Below are positions 9,082-22,944 of a stretch of DNA of 64,000 nucleotides, piece by piece; the stretch's first letter is position 1; every line of letters begins with the position of its first letter. Under the pieces are notes generated by a model. It did not search any database. It was not told where the DNA came from and saw only the letters and a program-made list of their open reading frames with translations. The translations under genes were made by a program, and so were the position numbers. The stretch comes from Leclercia adecarboxylata (GTDB lineage Bacteria > Pseudomonadota > Gammaproteobacteria > Enterobacterales > Enterobacteriaceae), in contig LR590464.1 in assembly GCA_901472455.1 (NCBI GenBank), forward strand, positions 1,054,001 through 1,118,000. The letters run 5' to 3'.

Positions 9082-10156
9082 ATGAAAGCCATAACCCTTT
9101 ACGACGTTGCCCGCCTGGCGGGCGTTTCCTATCAGACCGTCTCACGTGTCATTAATGATGCGGCGCATGTCTCTGCCCGGACCCGGGAGAAAGTACAGCA
9201 GGCAATGGCCGAACTGCACTATGTCCCCAACCGCGGGGCACAGCAGCTGGCCGGGAAACGCACCCGCACCCTGGGGGCTGATCACCACCGATCTGGCCCT
9301 GCATGCCCCCTCGCAGATTGCTTCTGCGGTCAAGACCCGTGCAGGCGAGCGCGGGGCGAGCGTGTTGATCTCGATGGTCGAACATCCGCAGCAGTGCCTG
9401 GCGGCGGTCCAGGAGCTACTGGCGCAGCGCGTAGAGGGACTGCTGGTTAACGTGCCGCTGGAGGACGAACAGGCAGAAAGCCTCCAGGCGCAGGCCGTTC
9501 CGGTGCCGGTGCTCTTTCTTGATGTCTCGCCCACTGCCCGGGTGCACAGCCTGGTGTTTGATGCCGGACAGGGGGCAGCCCTTGGCGCGCAGCATCTGCT
9601 GGCGCTGGGCCATCAGCGGATCGCCCTGCTCGGTGGGCCGCAAAGTTCTGTGTCGGCGCGTGCGCGCCTGGCGGGTTGGTTGTCGACGCTGGCGGCGGCG
9701 GGGGTGGAACCCTGTGCCATCGCCGAGGGCGACTGGAGCGCCGCCTCGGGTTACGAGAAAGGCCATCAGCTGCTGGCGGGTGCCATGCTTCCGCAGGCGA
9801 TCCTGGTGGCTAATGACCAGATGGCGCTCGGTGTGATGCGCGCCTGCGCCGATAAGGGCATTAGCGTTCCGGGCCAGCTCTCGGTAGTCGGGTTTGACGA
9901 TACCACCGACAGCGCATGGTTTACCCCGCCGCTGACCACCATTCGTCAGGCCTTCCGCGAGGCGGGGTTGCGCAGCGTAGAGTGGCTGCTGGCGCAGCAG
10001 GGCATCGTCGGGCAGGCACCTGCGCAAACCCGTCTCCCGGTATCCCTGATCGAACGTCACTCCACCGCCCGGGAAGGGATCCCGCAGAGCAGTGAGGAGC
10101 TGGCCCAGCAGCTAAAATCGCTGGCTGTACTGGCTGAACAACTGGCGCGCCGATAA
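9082..10156 (+). CDS. lacI: Lactose repressor LacI
   Basis: LacI/GalR-family repressor of ~357 residues, closely similar to E. coli LacI. The helix-turn-helix reads TLYDVARLAGVSYQTVSRVI, with the operator-contacting Tyr-Gln of the recognition helix preserved. The hinge (PNRGAQQLAGK) and the periplasmic-binding-protein-like sugar domain follow (SLALHAPSQI-like, GDWSAASGY, LVANDQMALG, VVGFDD). A C-terminal leucine-rich tetramerisation helix is also present (LKSLAVLAEQLARR). One extra G near 9277 (CTGGGGGCT) breaks the frame after ~65 codons. It sits directly upstream of lacZ in the same orientation. Confidence 0.92.
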
Positions 10157-10199
10157 CGCTTTTGTGATCCCCATCGCTTCATGACGCTCTCCCGCTTTA

Positions 10200-10218
10200 C
10201 CCTGTCTCCCCGACAGGG
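10200..10218. other. Perfect short inverted repeat in the lacI-lacZ spacer
   Basis: CCCTGTC-TCCCC-GACAGGG, an exact 7-bp-arm palindrome 18 bp ahead of the lacZ operator. There is no T run. It may help end lacI transcription or bind a second regulator; the sequence does not decide. Confidence 0.4.
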
Positions 10219-10226
10219 CATTGTAG

Positions 10227-13357
<3,131 letters not shown>

Positions 13358-13416
13358 ACTTAATCGCTGATGCGGTCACACCATGTGGCCGCACATTCAC
13401 TTCGGAGGTTTATCTG

Positions 13417-13770
13417 ATGAAGTATGTCGATGGTTTTGTGGTTGCCGTTCCCGCGAATAATAAGGAGGCTTATCGCGAGATGGTCGCGAAAGCCGCACCG
13501 CTGTTTAAAGAATTTGGCGCGCTTCGCATCGTAGAGTGTTGGGCAGATGATGTCCCCGACGGCAAATTAACGGACTTTCGCCTGGCGGTGAAGGCGGAAG
13601 AGAACGAAGAAGTGGTCTTCAGCTGGATCGAATATCCTTCCAGAGAGGTTCGCGATGAAGCAAACCGGAAGATGATGAACGATCCCAGAATGAAAGCGTT
13701 TGGCGACGCAATGCCGTTCGACGGCAAGCGTATGATTTATGGCGGCTTCTCGCCGCTGCTGGATGAATAA
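13417..13770 (+). CDS. ybaA: DUF1428 family protein YbaA
   Basis: Cytosolic protein of 117 residues, nearly identical to E. coli YbaA from MKYVDGFVVAVPA to GGFSPLLDE. It is a small ferredoxin-like (dimeric alpha/beta barrel type) domain whose biochemical role is unknown. The frame is intact and the start follows CGGAGG. In K-12 ybaA lies next to ffs, so everything between ffs and ybaA here is extra. Confidence 0.92.
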   Translation: MKYVDGFVVAVPANNKEAYREMVAKAAPLFKEFGALRIVECWADDVPDGKLTDFRLAVKAEENEEVVFSWIEYPSREVRDEANRKMMNDPRMKAFGDAMPFDGKRMIYGGFSPLLDE

Positions 13771-13802
13771 TTATAATGCCCGGCGGTACACTCCGTCGGG
13801 CG

Positions 13803-15371
13803 CTAGTTGTGTGATTCCGGATCGAGATTGTTGTCTGCCCACTGAATAAAGGCCTCTTTCGGCAGCGCTTTACTGAAAAACCAGCCCTGGCCGTACTGCA
13901 CACCGTGGCGGCGAAGCCATGCCAGCTGGCCATCGGTTTCAATCCCTTCCGCTACCATATCGAGATTCAGCGACCTGGCCATCTCAATGATATGTGACGT
14001 CACATTCTTGTATTCCAGCGCGTCCACGAAAGATTTATCGATTTTCAGGGTATCGACGTCCAGATCCTGCAGGTAGCTGAGGCTGGAATAGCCAGTGCCA
14101 AAATCGTCGATATAGACAGCGTGCCCAGCACGGCGGAAGCTGGCAATGGCGGGTGCGCTGACGGTAGGATCGGCAAATCCCCGCTCGGTAAGCTCAAGCG
14201 CAATCTGAGACGGGTGGAGCTTCCATTGATTCAGAAGACGGCTCAGCAGCGGGAGTACGCTACCCGATATCAAATCGGCCGGGGCAAGGTTAATCGAGAT
14301 ATGGTGGCCAGGATGCTGGCGCAGCCACTCGCCCATCTCCTCAAATACCTTTTCAATGATCAGAGTCGTTAGCGAGTTTGTCAGGCCAGTTTGCTCTGCC
14401 AGCGAAACAAAAATATCAGGTGACAGGTAACTGCCGTCCGGCTGTGGCCAGCGGGCAAGCGCTTCTGCACCGGTTAATCTGCCGCTGTTTAACGCAACAA
14501 TTGGCTGGAAATGCACCTGAATCTCCCGGGCATTGATGGCATCCAGCAGGCGATGCCGGGGGGATTGCAGGCGGCGTAACACGCGCAATATAAACCCGGC
14601 CGTCAGCAAGCTGATCAAAATGCCAAAAGGCAGCCAAAAATAAAGCTGGTGATGCCAGCTCTCTTTTAACGGTTTCAGGGACGCCCACGTCACAATGGCA
14701 AAACCCAGGTCGGGCACATTGTGCACGTTATACATCGCACCGTTATGTTGAAAATGCATGCTGTTAGTCCGCTGCATTTCGTTGAACACCTGCATATCCA
14801 GGCTGTTGCTGCTGGCGAAAACGATATTGCGCCGGATCCCGACCAGGGCAACGTCGATCGGCCAGGAGCCAAAGGGGATCACGTCGATCAGCGAGCCCGG
14901 GTCGATCATCACGATATAATGCCCTGTGCCAATAGCGGCCATATAGCGATTAACATTTAAATCGTTGTGCGAAGTCACCCAGGCCCGATAGCCATCGGGG
15001 GTGATCCGCAGTGCGGGTGGAAAAGAGGGAGTCTGGCTCTCTTGTTCCAGCGAAGAGCAGCGTGGCTTGAGATCGTCAACGTAGAGCATTTCCTGAATAT
15101 AACGCCAGGAGAATGCGGTGCGGCGCATCATCAGCGTATGTTCGCGACTACAGGGGATCCCTTTGAAGGACTGCATTTCGTTTAACGCAGATTTGGCCTG
15201 AGTAATCACTCGATCGGTACGGATCTGGACGCGGGAAGCGTAGCTGTTCAGGTCCTCAACAAACTTATCTTCCGCATTACTGTGCGCCAGCCAGACGCTG
15301 AGGCAGACAGGAACAAGCACTGCAATAACGAGTACGCAGGTCACCACACTAACCAGGTGTCGGGTTGTCAT
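13803..15371 (-). CDS. pdeB: CSS-motif cyclic-di-GMP phosphodiesterase (PdeB/YlaB)
   Basis: Inner-membrane c-di-GMP phosphodiesterase, 522 residues, frame intact. A first membrane helix (residues ~8-28) is followed by a periplasmic CSS domain with the redox cysteines in IPCSREH and PRCSSLE. A second helix comes at about 240-262, then a cytoplasmic EAL domain. The catalytic signature is complete: EALARW, NLAP, ELTERGF, DDFGTGYSS, LKIDKSFV, AEGIE. Family knowledge says the periplasmic disulfide state controls activity. rpmJ2 is divergent. Confidence 0.93.
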   Translation of the reverse strand: MTTRHLVSVVTCVLVIAVLVPVCLSVWLAHSNAEDKFVEDLNSYASRVQIRTDRVITQAKSALNEMQSFKGIPCSREHTLMMRRTAFSWRYIQEMLYVDDLKPRCSSLEQESQTPSFPPALRITPDGYRAWVTSHNDLNVNRYMAAIGTGHYIVMIDPGSLIDVIPFGSWPIDVALVGIRRNIVFASSNSLDMQVFNEMQRTNSMHFQHNGAMYNVHNVPDLGFAIVTWASLKPLKESWHHQLYFWLPFGILISLLTAGFILRVLRRLQSPRHRLLDAINAREIQVHFQPIVALNSGRLTGAEALARWPQPDGSYLSPDIFVSLAEQTGLTNSLTTLIIEKVFEEMGEWLRQHPGHHISINLAPADLISGSVLPLLSRLLNQWKLHPSQIALELTERGFADPTVSAPAIASFRRAGHAVYIDDFGTGYSSLSYLQDLDVDTLKIDKSFVDALEYKNVTSHIIEMARSLNLDMVAEGIETDGQLAWLRRHGVQYGQGWFFSKALPKEAFIQWADNNLDPESHN

Positions 15372-15596
15372 GCTCCTGTTTCCTTTTTATTACGCCGGGC
15401 GAGGGGCGCACAAGTCGATGACATTAAAACGGAAAGCCACGCTGCATTGTAGTGTTATAGCACGCCCCTGCCATTGATTTCATTTAGCAACCGGGCGCAC
15501 GAATAAAAATATTTTAGGCGAGATTAACGAAGGGCGAAGAGTTGAGGAGGCGCTTATCCGTCGTGGGTTGTTTTTGCGCTTCCACTCGGATATGCT

Positions 15597-15617
15597 AATT
15601 GTTATGTTATAACAATT
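15597..15617. promoter_or_regulatory. Zur box of rpmJ2
   Basis: Perfect palindrome with 9-bp arms and a 3-bp centre; its core TGTTATGTTATAACA fits the enterobacterial Zur pattern TGTTAT-N3-ATAACA. It ends 19 bp before the rpmJ2 start, so zinc-replete Zur would block transcription and zinc shortage would release it. Confidence 0.85.
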
Positions 15618-15636
15618 CACTTCGGTAAGGGTAAAT

Positions 15637-15777
15637 ATGCAGGTCCTCAATTCATTGCGCAGTGCTAAAAAACGTCATAAAGATTGCCAGATCGTTAAAC
15701 GCAAAGGTCGGCTGTATGTGATATGCAAATCCAATCCGCGGTTCAAAGCCGTGCAGGGACGTAAGAAGAAACGGTAG
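15637..15777 (+). CDS. rpmJ2: Alternative (zinc-independent type) ribosomal protein L36
   Basis: A 46-residue basic protein, [14 protein letters not shown] at the start and GRKKKR at the end, matching YkgO-type L36. Only two of the four zinc ligands of ordinary L36 remain (Cys in KDCQ and VICK), so this is the C-minus form that replaces the zinc-binding paralogue under zinc starvation. TAAGGG precedes the ATG. In E. coli the gene follows ykgM (L31B) in a Zur-regulated operon; here no L31B gene is next to it. Confidence 0.92.
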   Translation: MQVLNSLRSAKKRHKDCQIVKRKGRLYVICKSNPRFKAVQGRKKKR

Positions 15778-15836
15778 ACCAGGATAGCAGGCTTGCCGCT
15801 TACAGCGAGGCTATAGGCGGCTGGCCGGGACAGGCT

Positions 15837-16301
15837 TCAGGCAGATACGCGGGAAAGGGTAAAGACGTCGTAGAAAGAGAGTTCGCCTTTAGTGGCGATC
15901 ATTTTTTGCAGTTTCTCTTTTTGTTGTGACTCAACCTGGGGGGAGTGCAGGATGCTCTCGATCAACTGGTTGGGCACATAGCGCGTGTTGTACCACTCAC
16001 CGTTGTAGCAGACGCGAAAATCGAGCACATCAATATCTTCGTAGCGGTAGCGCGGATTAACGTCAAAAAAGAAGAAGGCGTTAAAGACGACGAATAATAC
16101 CACCAGTAGCCAGACGGAACCGATCAGCGTCTCCGACTGCAGCATCACCACCAGCGTTGCCAGCCAGGCGGCGTACATGGCGATAAACAGACCCGGGTGT
16201 TTGCGAATAAAGCTGATGCTAAAGCGCGGTCTGTTGTCACGCTTTTCTCGAACATTGAGGTCATCAATGGTTTCGGTAAGCAGGCGTTGTATCTCGGTCA
16301 T
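15837..16301 (-). CDS. ylaC: Inner-membrane protein YlaC
   Basis: A 154-residue protein with two adjacent membrane helices ([17 protein letters not shown] and [17 protein letters not shown]). They are flanked by a basic N-terminal cytoplasmic segment and a C-terminal soluble domain ([20 protein letters not shown]). Matches E. coli YlaC along its length; function unknown. Frame intact. Between it and hha, K-12 carries maa, which is absent here. Confidence 0.9.
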   Translation of the reverse strand: MTEIQRLLTETIDDLNVREKRDNRPRFSISFIRKHPGLFIAMYAAWLATLVVMLQSETLIGSVWLLVVLFVVFNAFFFFDVNPRYRYEDIDVLDFRVCYNGEWYNTRYVPNQLIESILHSPQVESQQKEKLQKMIATKGELSFYDVFTLSRVSA

Positions 16302-16435
16302 CTTCTGCCCTTTCTCAAATCACTTAAAACGGGGATCTGTATATTTTAAGTGACCACAATGTTTGTGGATAGTAACAGTTAGGCTAAGAAAAAACATAAC
16401 AGTTGCCAGAAAAGGGCGGGTTAGATAAAGCGGTT

Positions 16436-16572
16436 AGTCTGTTCAGTACGAGGCAGCGTCTCCGTTGGGCGATAACGGTCGCCCATACGGGTGAGGAACT
16501 CATGCTGGTGGTAGAAAGCAGTGTTTAAACGTCTAATGCAGTGTGATGCTCTTCGGCGTGTGAATCACCCAA
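16436..16572 (-). pseudogene. Possible remnant of an unidentified gene tail
   Basis: Read on the - strand downstream of hha, one frame gives a protein-like end, TAFYHQHEFLTRMGDRYRP followed by a short tail ending RTEQTNRFI and a stop at 16436. No start exists for it, and upstream the frame runs into hha. It could be the 3' stub of a lost gene at the place where K-12 has maa, although it does not resemble Maa. Weakly supported. Confidence 0.25.
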
Positions 16573-16791
16573 TCAGCGTACAAACTTCCACACGGCTGTC
16601 GGAATTTTATCATACAGCTTATTCATAGTGAGTTCAGCCAGACGATGATCGGCTGCAGAATAGAATACTGCTAACTCATTATCAGAAAGCTCGTATTTAT
16701 TTTTCTCAATCACACGTTCAAGGGTGTCAATTGACTGACAGCGTCGCAAACGCATCAAATAATCTGTCTTGGTTAAGGGTTTATCAGACAT
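16573..16791 (-). CDS. hha: Hemolysin expression-modulating protein Hha
   Basis: A 72-residue helical nucleoid-associated protein that binds H-NS and modulates silencing of horizontally acquired genes. The sequence [20 protein letters not shown] and the VWKFVR end are typical. It starts 8 bp after tomB, in the same operon. TomB acts as its antitoxin and oxygen-dependent antagonist in E. coli. Confidence 0.95.
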   Translation of the reverse strand: MSDKPLTKTDYLMRLRRCQSIDTLERVIEKNKYELSDNELAVFYSAADHRLAELTMNKLYDKIPTAVWKFVR

Positions 16792-16799
16792 AAAGTCAC

Positions 16800-17192
16800 C
16801 TAATTGTTTGTAATAATTTTAACTGGCGAAGCTAACGGGTTAGCCTTGCTTGCATTGACAAAACAACGAAAAAGCCGATTGCCCGATTTACGCCATTTTT
16901 GCAAATCCTGTGCATTAATGCCGTAGCTACTGAATAACATAAAAGTGTCATCCAGGTATTCGTCAATTTGCTCAATCAACTTATTATCTTCGTTATACTT
17001 AATTTTATAATTAAGCGCGAAGGTTGCTATATGCTCAATCAACTCGTTTAACTGCAAATTAATGGCAGAAGTAGGGTCATTGACCCAGCCATGGTTGCTT
17101 TCATCGAGATTGGAAAGGCAGTCATGGTACAGGGATTCACAAAGGAATTTCAACTGTGCAATATCTTGCCTTTTAGGCGAGTATTCGTCCAT
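16800..17192 (-). CDS. tomB: Hha antidote TomB (YbaJ)
   Basis: A 130-residue all-helical cytosolic protein, the antitoxin of Hha and a biofilm modulator. It is nearly identical to E. coli TomB from MDEYSPKR to RLFRCFVNA, including the FRCF cysteine implicated in oxygen-dependent Hha inactivation. The C-terminus ([12 protein letters not shown]) differs from and is longer than the E. coli tail. It is first gene of the tomB-hha operon; its promoter lies in the AT-rich DNA above 17192. Confidence 0.93.
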   Translation of the reverse strand: MDEYSPKRQDIAQLKFLCESLYHDCLSNLDESNHGWVNDPTSAINLQLNELIEHIATFALNYKIKYNEDNKLIEQIDEYLDDTFMLFSSYGINAQDLQKWRKSGNRLFRCFVNASKANPLASPVKIITNN

Positions 17193-17626
17193 AGCGCATC
17201 CCCTTTTTGAGTGATTTTTTACTCACCGAACATCGTTGTCGGGAAGGGTACAACTGACTTAGCGTCAACGACTACTGTATGCGTCTTACCATTAACTATA
17301 ATCTACTCTGATTAGGATTTCACCGCGCTATTACGAAAAATTACAATTACGCCGGAGGGTAAAGGTTTAGGCAGACGCTCTGTTATATATTGTTTTTCCA
17401 GTTGTCCCCCGGTTTCTTATCTCCCGACTCGATGTTAAGACCATTTCAAAAGCGCTATTACGCGCCATCGTAAACAAAAAACACCAGGAATACTCTTAAT
17501 AACTAAGAAGCAACGCAAGAAAGTGAGAATTTGTGTAAGAGGATTAGGTTAAATATGAGAAGTGGTTTAAAGGTGACATAAAATATATAAATCGCCAATA
17601 AGCTTATTTTATGATTTTCAATTGCC
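17193..17626. other. Gene-free AT-rich spacer upstream of tomB
   Basis: No coding frame is supported in this ~430-bp stretch. It must hold the tomB-hha promoter region. An 11-bp direct repeat GCGCTATTACG occurs at 17325-17335 and 17452-17462. High AT content fits H-NS/Hha binding, but no specific site was identified. Confidence 0.5.
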
Positions 17627-17655
17627 AAAAAAAAGGCCGCATTAGCGGCCTTTTT
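17627..17655 (-). terminator. acrAB terminator
   Basis: Stem AAAAAGGCCGC / GCGGCCTTTTT with a 4-nt loop. Read on the - strand it ends in a run of eight T, 28 bases beyond the acrB stop. Confidence 0.9.
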
Positions 17656-17683
17656 AACTGTTAACAGCACATTCCGGGTGGTC

Positions 17684-20827
<3,144 letters not shown>

Positions 20828-20846
20828 TTAACGGCTCCTGTTTAAG

Positions 20847-22040
20847 TTAAGACTTAGGTTGTTCTGACTGGCCGCCTGCGGAGGCTTGTTGTTGATTGTC
20901 AGACGTGACCTCTTGCGCTTTAACCTGGGCGCCCGGGCGAACTTTTTGTAAACCGGTAATGATGACGCGATCGCCATCTTTCAGACCTTCGGTAACCAGC
21001 CATTTGTCGCCAATTGCCTGGGTTGCGGTGATCTGGCGGACTTCAACTTTGTCTTCAGCGCCAATGACCATTGCACTGGCATCGCCGCGCGGCGTACGGG
21101 TCACACCCTGCTGTGGAACCAGCAGTGCGGTTGGGTTAGTCCCTTCTTCCAGGCTTGCGCGAACAAACATACCTGGTAACAGCGTATGGTTCGGGTTCGG
21201 GAAGATGGCGCGCAGGGTGATAGAACCGGTGGTCTGATCGACCGTCACGTCAGAAAACTCGAGGCTGCCGGCCTGTGGGAACTTAATGCCGTCGTTAGTG
21301 ACCAGCTCCACTTTCGCTTTGCCATTTTCCTGCTTCAGGGTGCCGTTCTCCAGCTCCTGTTTCAGACGCAGGAAATCATTGCTCGACTGGGTAACATCGA
21401 CATAGATCGGGTCAAGCTGCTGCACAGTGGCCAGTGCGGTAGTCTGGCCATTCTGCACCAGGGCACCTTCGGTCACTGCCGATTTACCAATGCGGCCGCT
21501 GATAGGCGACGTCACTTTGGTATAAGCCAGGTTAATACGTGCGGTTTCAACGGCGGCTTTCGCAGCGGTAACGGCAGCGTTTGCCTGCTGAGCATCGGCC
21601 TGGGCGCTATCAAATTCCTGTTGGCTGATGTACTGAGTGCCAATCAGTTTCTGATAACGGCTGACGGTCAGCTGGGCAATTTTTGCCGCAGCCTGGGCTT
21701 TAGCCAGATCGCCTTTTGCACTTTCGTAATTAGCCTGATAGGTAGCGGGATCAATCTGATACAGAGATTCACCGGCTTTAACATCGCCGCCTTCCGTAAA
21801 ATTACGTTTCAGGATGATGCCACTCACCTGTGGACGCACTTCAGCAATGCGGTAAGCGCTGGTTCGGCCGGGTAATTCTGTTTTTATCTGGAGAGGTTCG
21901 GATTTGAGCGTCACGACGCCAACTTCTGGCACCTGCTGAGCCCCTTGTTGAGCCTGTTTTTCGTCACATCCTGTAAGCGCTAAGCTGCCTGAGAGCATCA
22001 GAACGATCGCCAGAGGCGTTAACCCTCTGTTTTTGTTCAT
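20847..22040 (-). CDS. acrA: Membrane-fusion protein AcrA
   Basis: Periplasmic adaptor lipoprotein linking AcrB to TolC, 397 residues. The signal peptide ends in lipobox LTGC (Cys25). Lipoyl-like halves (VRPQVSGIILKRNF; VTSPISGRIGKS) flank a long alpha-hairpin rich in Ala/Gln (KAQAAAKIAQLTVSRYQKL), followed by beta-barrel and membrane-proximal domains (LPGMFVRASL, GDRVIITGLQKVRPG). The start MNKNRGLTPL was chosen over an upstream ATG because it gives the correct signal peptide. It is divergent from acrR. Confidence 0.97.
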   Translation of the reverse strand: MNKNRGLTPLAIVLMLSGSLALTGCDEKQAQQGAQQVPEVGVVTLKSEPLQIKTELPGRTSAYRIAEVRPQVSGIILKRNFTEGGDVKAGESLYQIDPATYQANYESAKGDLAKAQAAAKIAQLTVSRYQKLIGTQYISQQEFDSAQADAQQANAAVTAAKAAVETARINLAYTKVTSPISGRIGKSAVTEGALVQNGQTTALATVQQLDPIYVDVTQSSNDFLRLKQELENGTLKQENGKAKVELVTNDGIKFPQAGSLEFSDVTVDQTTGSITLRAIFPNPNHTLLPGMFVRASLEEGTNPTALLVPQQGVTRTPRGDASAMVIGAEDKVEVRQITATQAIGDKWLVTEGLKDGDRVIITGLQKVRPGAQVKAQEVTSDNQQQASAGGQSEQPKS

Positions 22041-22130
22041 ATGTAAACCTCGAGTTTCCGATTTCAAATTGATCAATGGATCACGCGTCCACAAACCCAT
22101 TGCTGCGTTTATATTATCGTCGTGCTATGG

Positions 22131-22154
22131 TACATACATTCATAAATGTATGTA
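22131..22154. promoter_or_regulatory. AcrR operator
   Basis: Inverted repeat of the halves TACATACATT and AATGTATGTA separated by four bases, lying between the divergent acrA and acrR genes. It has the same half-sites and spacing as the known E. coli AcrR operator. Confidence 0.93.
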
Positions 22155-22182
22155 AATCTGACTCCTGCAAATTCACCTGGGT

Positions 22183-22202
22183 ATGGCACGAAAAACCAAA
22201 CA
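22183..22202. promoter_or_regulatory. MarA/SoxS/Rob box overlapping the acrR start codon
   Basis: ATGGCACGAAAAACCAAACA satisfies every position of the marbox consensus AYnGCACnnWnnRYYAAAYn. It occupies the first seven codons of acrR and would activate the divergent acrAB promoter. Consensus match seen; function inferred from E. coli. Confidence 0.75.
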
Positions 22203-22836
22203 ACAAGCACTTGCGACACGCCAGCACATCCTTGATGTAGCTTTGCGCTTGTTTTCGCAACAGGGTGTTTCTTCCACTTCGCTGGCACAGATTGCTCAGG
22301 CGGCGGGAGTAACCCGTGGAGCGATTTACTGGCATTTCAAAAATAAGTCAGATTTATTTGGTGAAATTTGGGAGCTTTCAGAATCCAATATTGGGGATCT
22401 CGAGACTGAGTATCAGGCAAAATTCCCCGACGATCCACTCTCAGTTTTAAGAGAGATTCTGGTCTATATCCTTGAGGCTACAGTTATAGAAGAACGCCGC
22501 CGCCTGATGATGGAGATTATCTTCCACAAATGCGAGTTTGTCGGGGAAATGGCGGTAGTGCAACAGGCACAGCGCAGTCTCTGTCTGGAGAGTTACGATC
22601 GTATTGAACAGAGCCTTTTGCATTGTATTAAAGCCCGCATGTTACCTGCCAATTTATTAACCCGCCGCGCCGCCATCCTGATGCGCAGCTATATTTCCGG
22701 CCTGATGGAAAACTGGCTTTTTGCTCCCCAGTCTTTTGATCTGCAACGTGAAGCCCGTGATTATGTGGAAATCCTGCTGGAGATGTACCAGTTCTGCCCC
22801 ACGCTGCGGGCGCAGCCAGAGTCGCTCCATGCCTGA
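22183..22836 (+). CDS. acrR: TetR-family repressor AcrR
   Basis: Dimeric repressor of acrAB and of itself, 217 residues, intact. The TetR helix-turn-helix is at residues ~33-52 ([20 protein letters not shown]), followed by an all-helical drug-binding domain ([32 protein letters not shown]). Start and first residues MARKTKQQA equal E. coli AcrR. The operator lies 28 bp upstream. Confidence 0.96.
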   Translation: MARKTKQQALATRQHILDVALRLFSQQGVSSTSLAQIAQAAGVTRGAIYWHFKNKSDLFGEIWELSESNIGDLETEYQAKFPDDPLSVLREILVYILEATVIEERRRLMMEIIFHKCEFVGEMAVVQQAQRSLCLESYDRIEQSLLHCIKARMLPANLLTRRAAILMRSYISGLMENWLFAPQSFDLQREARDYVEILLEMYQFCPTLRAQPESLHA

Positions 22837-22944
22837 TCCCAGGAATTGTCCGGGAGCCACGCGTTGATGCTATTTTGCACCCGATTGCCGTGATATTCTT
22901 CACGCCGGTCTTTTTGGTATTCATCACACGAATTACACATAACT

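Noticed and set aside
9416..10060. A 214-codon - strand frame opposite lacI
   Set aside because: Antisense shadow; lacI reads through the region with conserved motifs.
15372..15596. A degenerate L31B (rpmE2) gene ahead of rpmJ2
   Set aside because: No frame in this interval shows the L31 pattern, and the Zur box sits immediately before rpmJ2, leaving no room for an intervening first gene.
16302..16572. A maltose acetyltransferase (maa) remnant
   Set aside because: None of the hexapeptide-repeat or N-terminal Maa motifs is found in any frame, so only an unidentified tail is reported.
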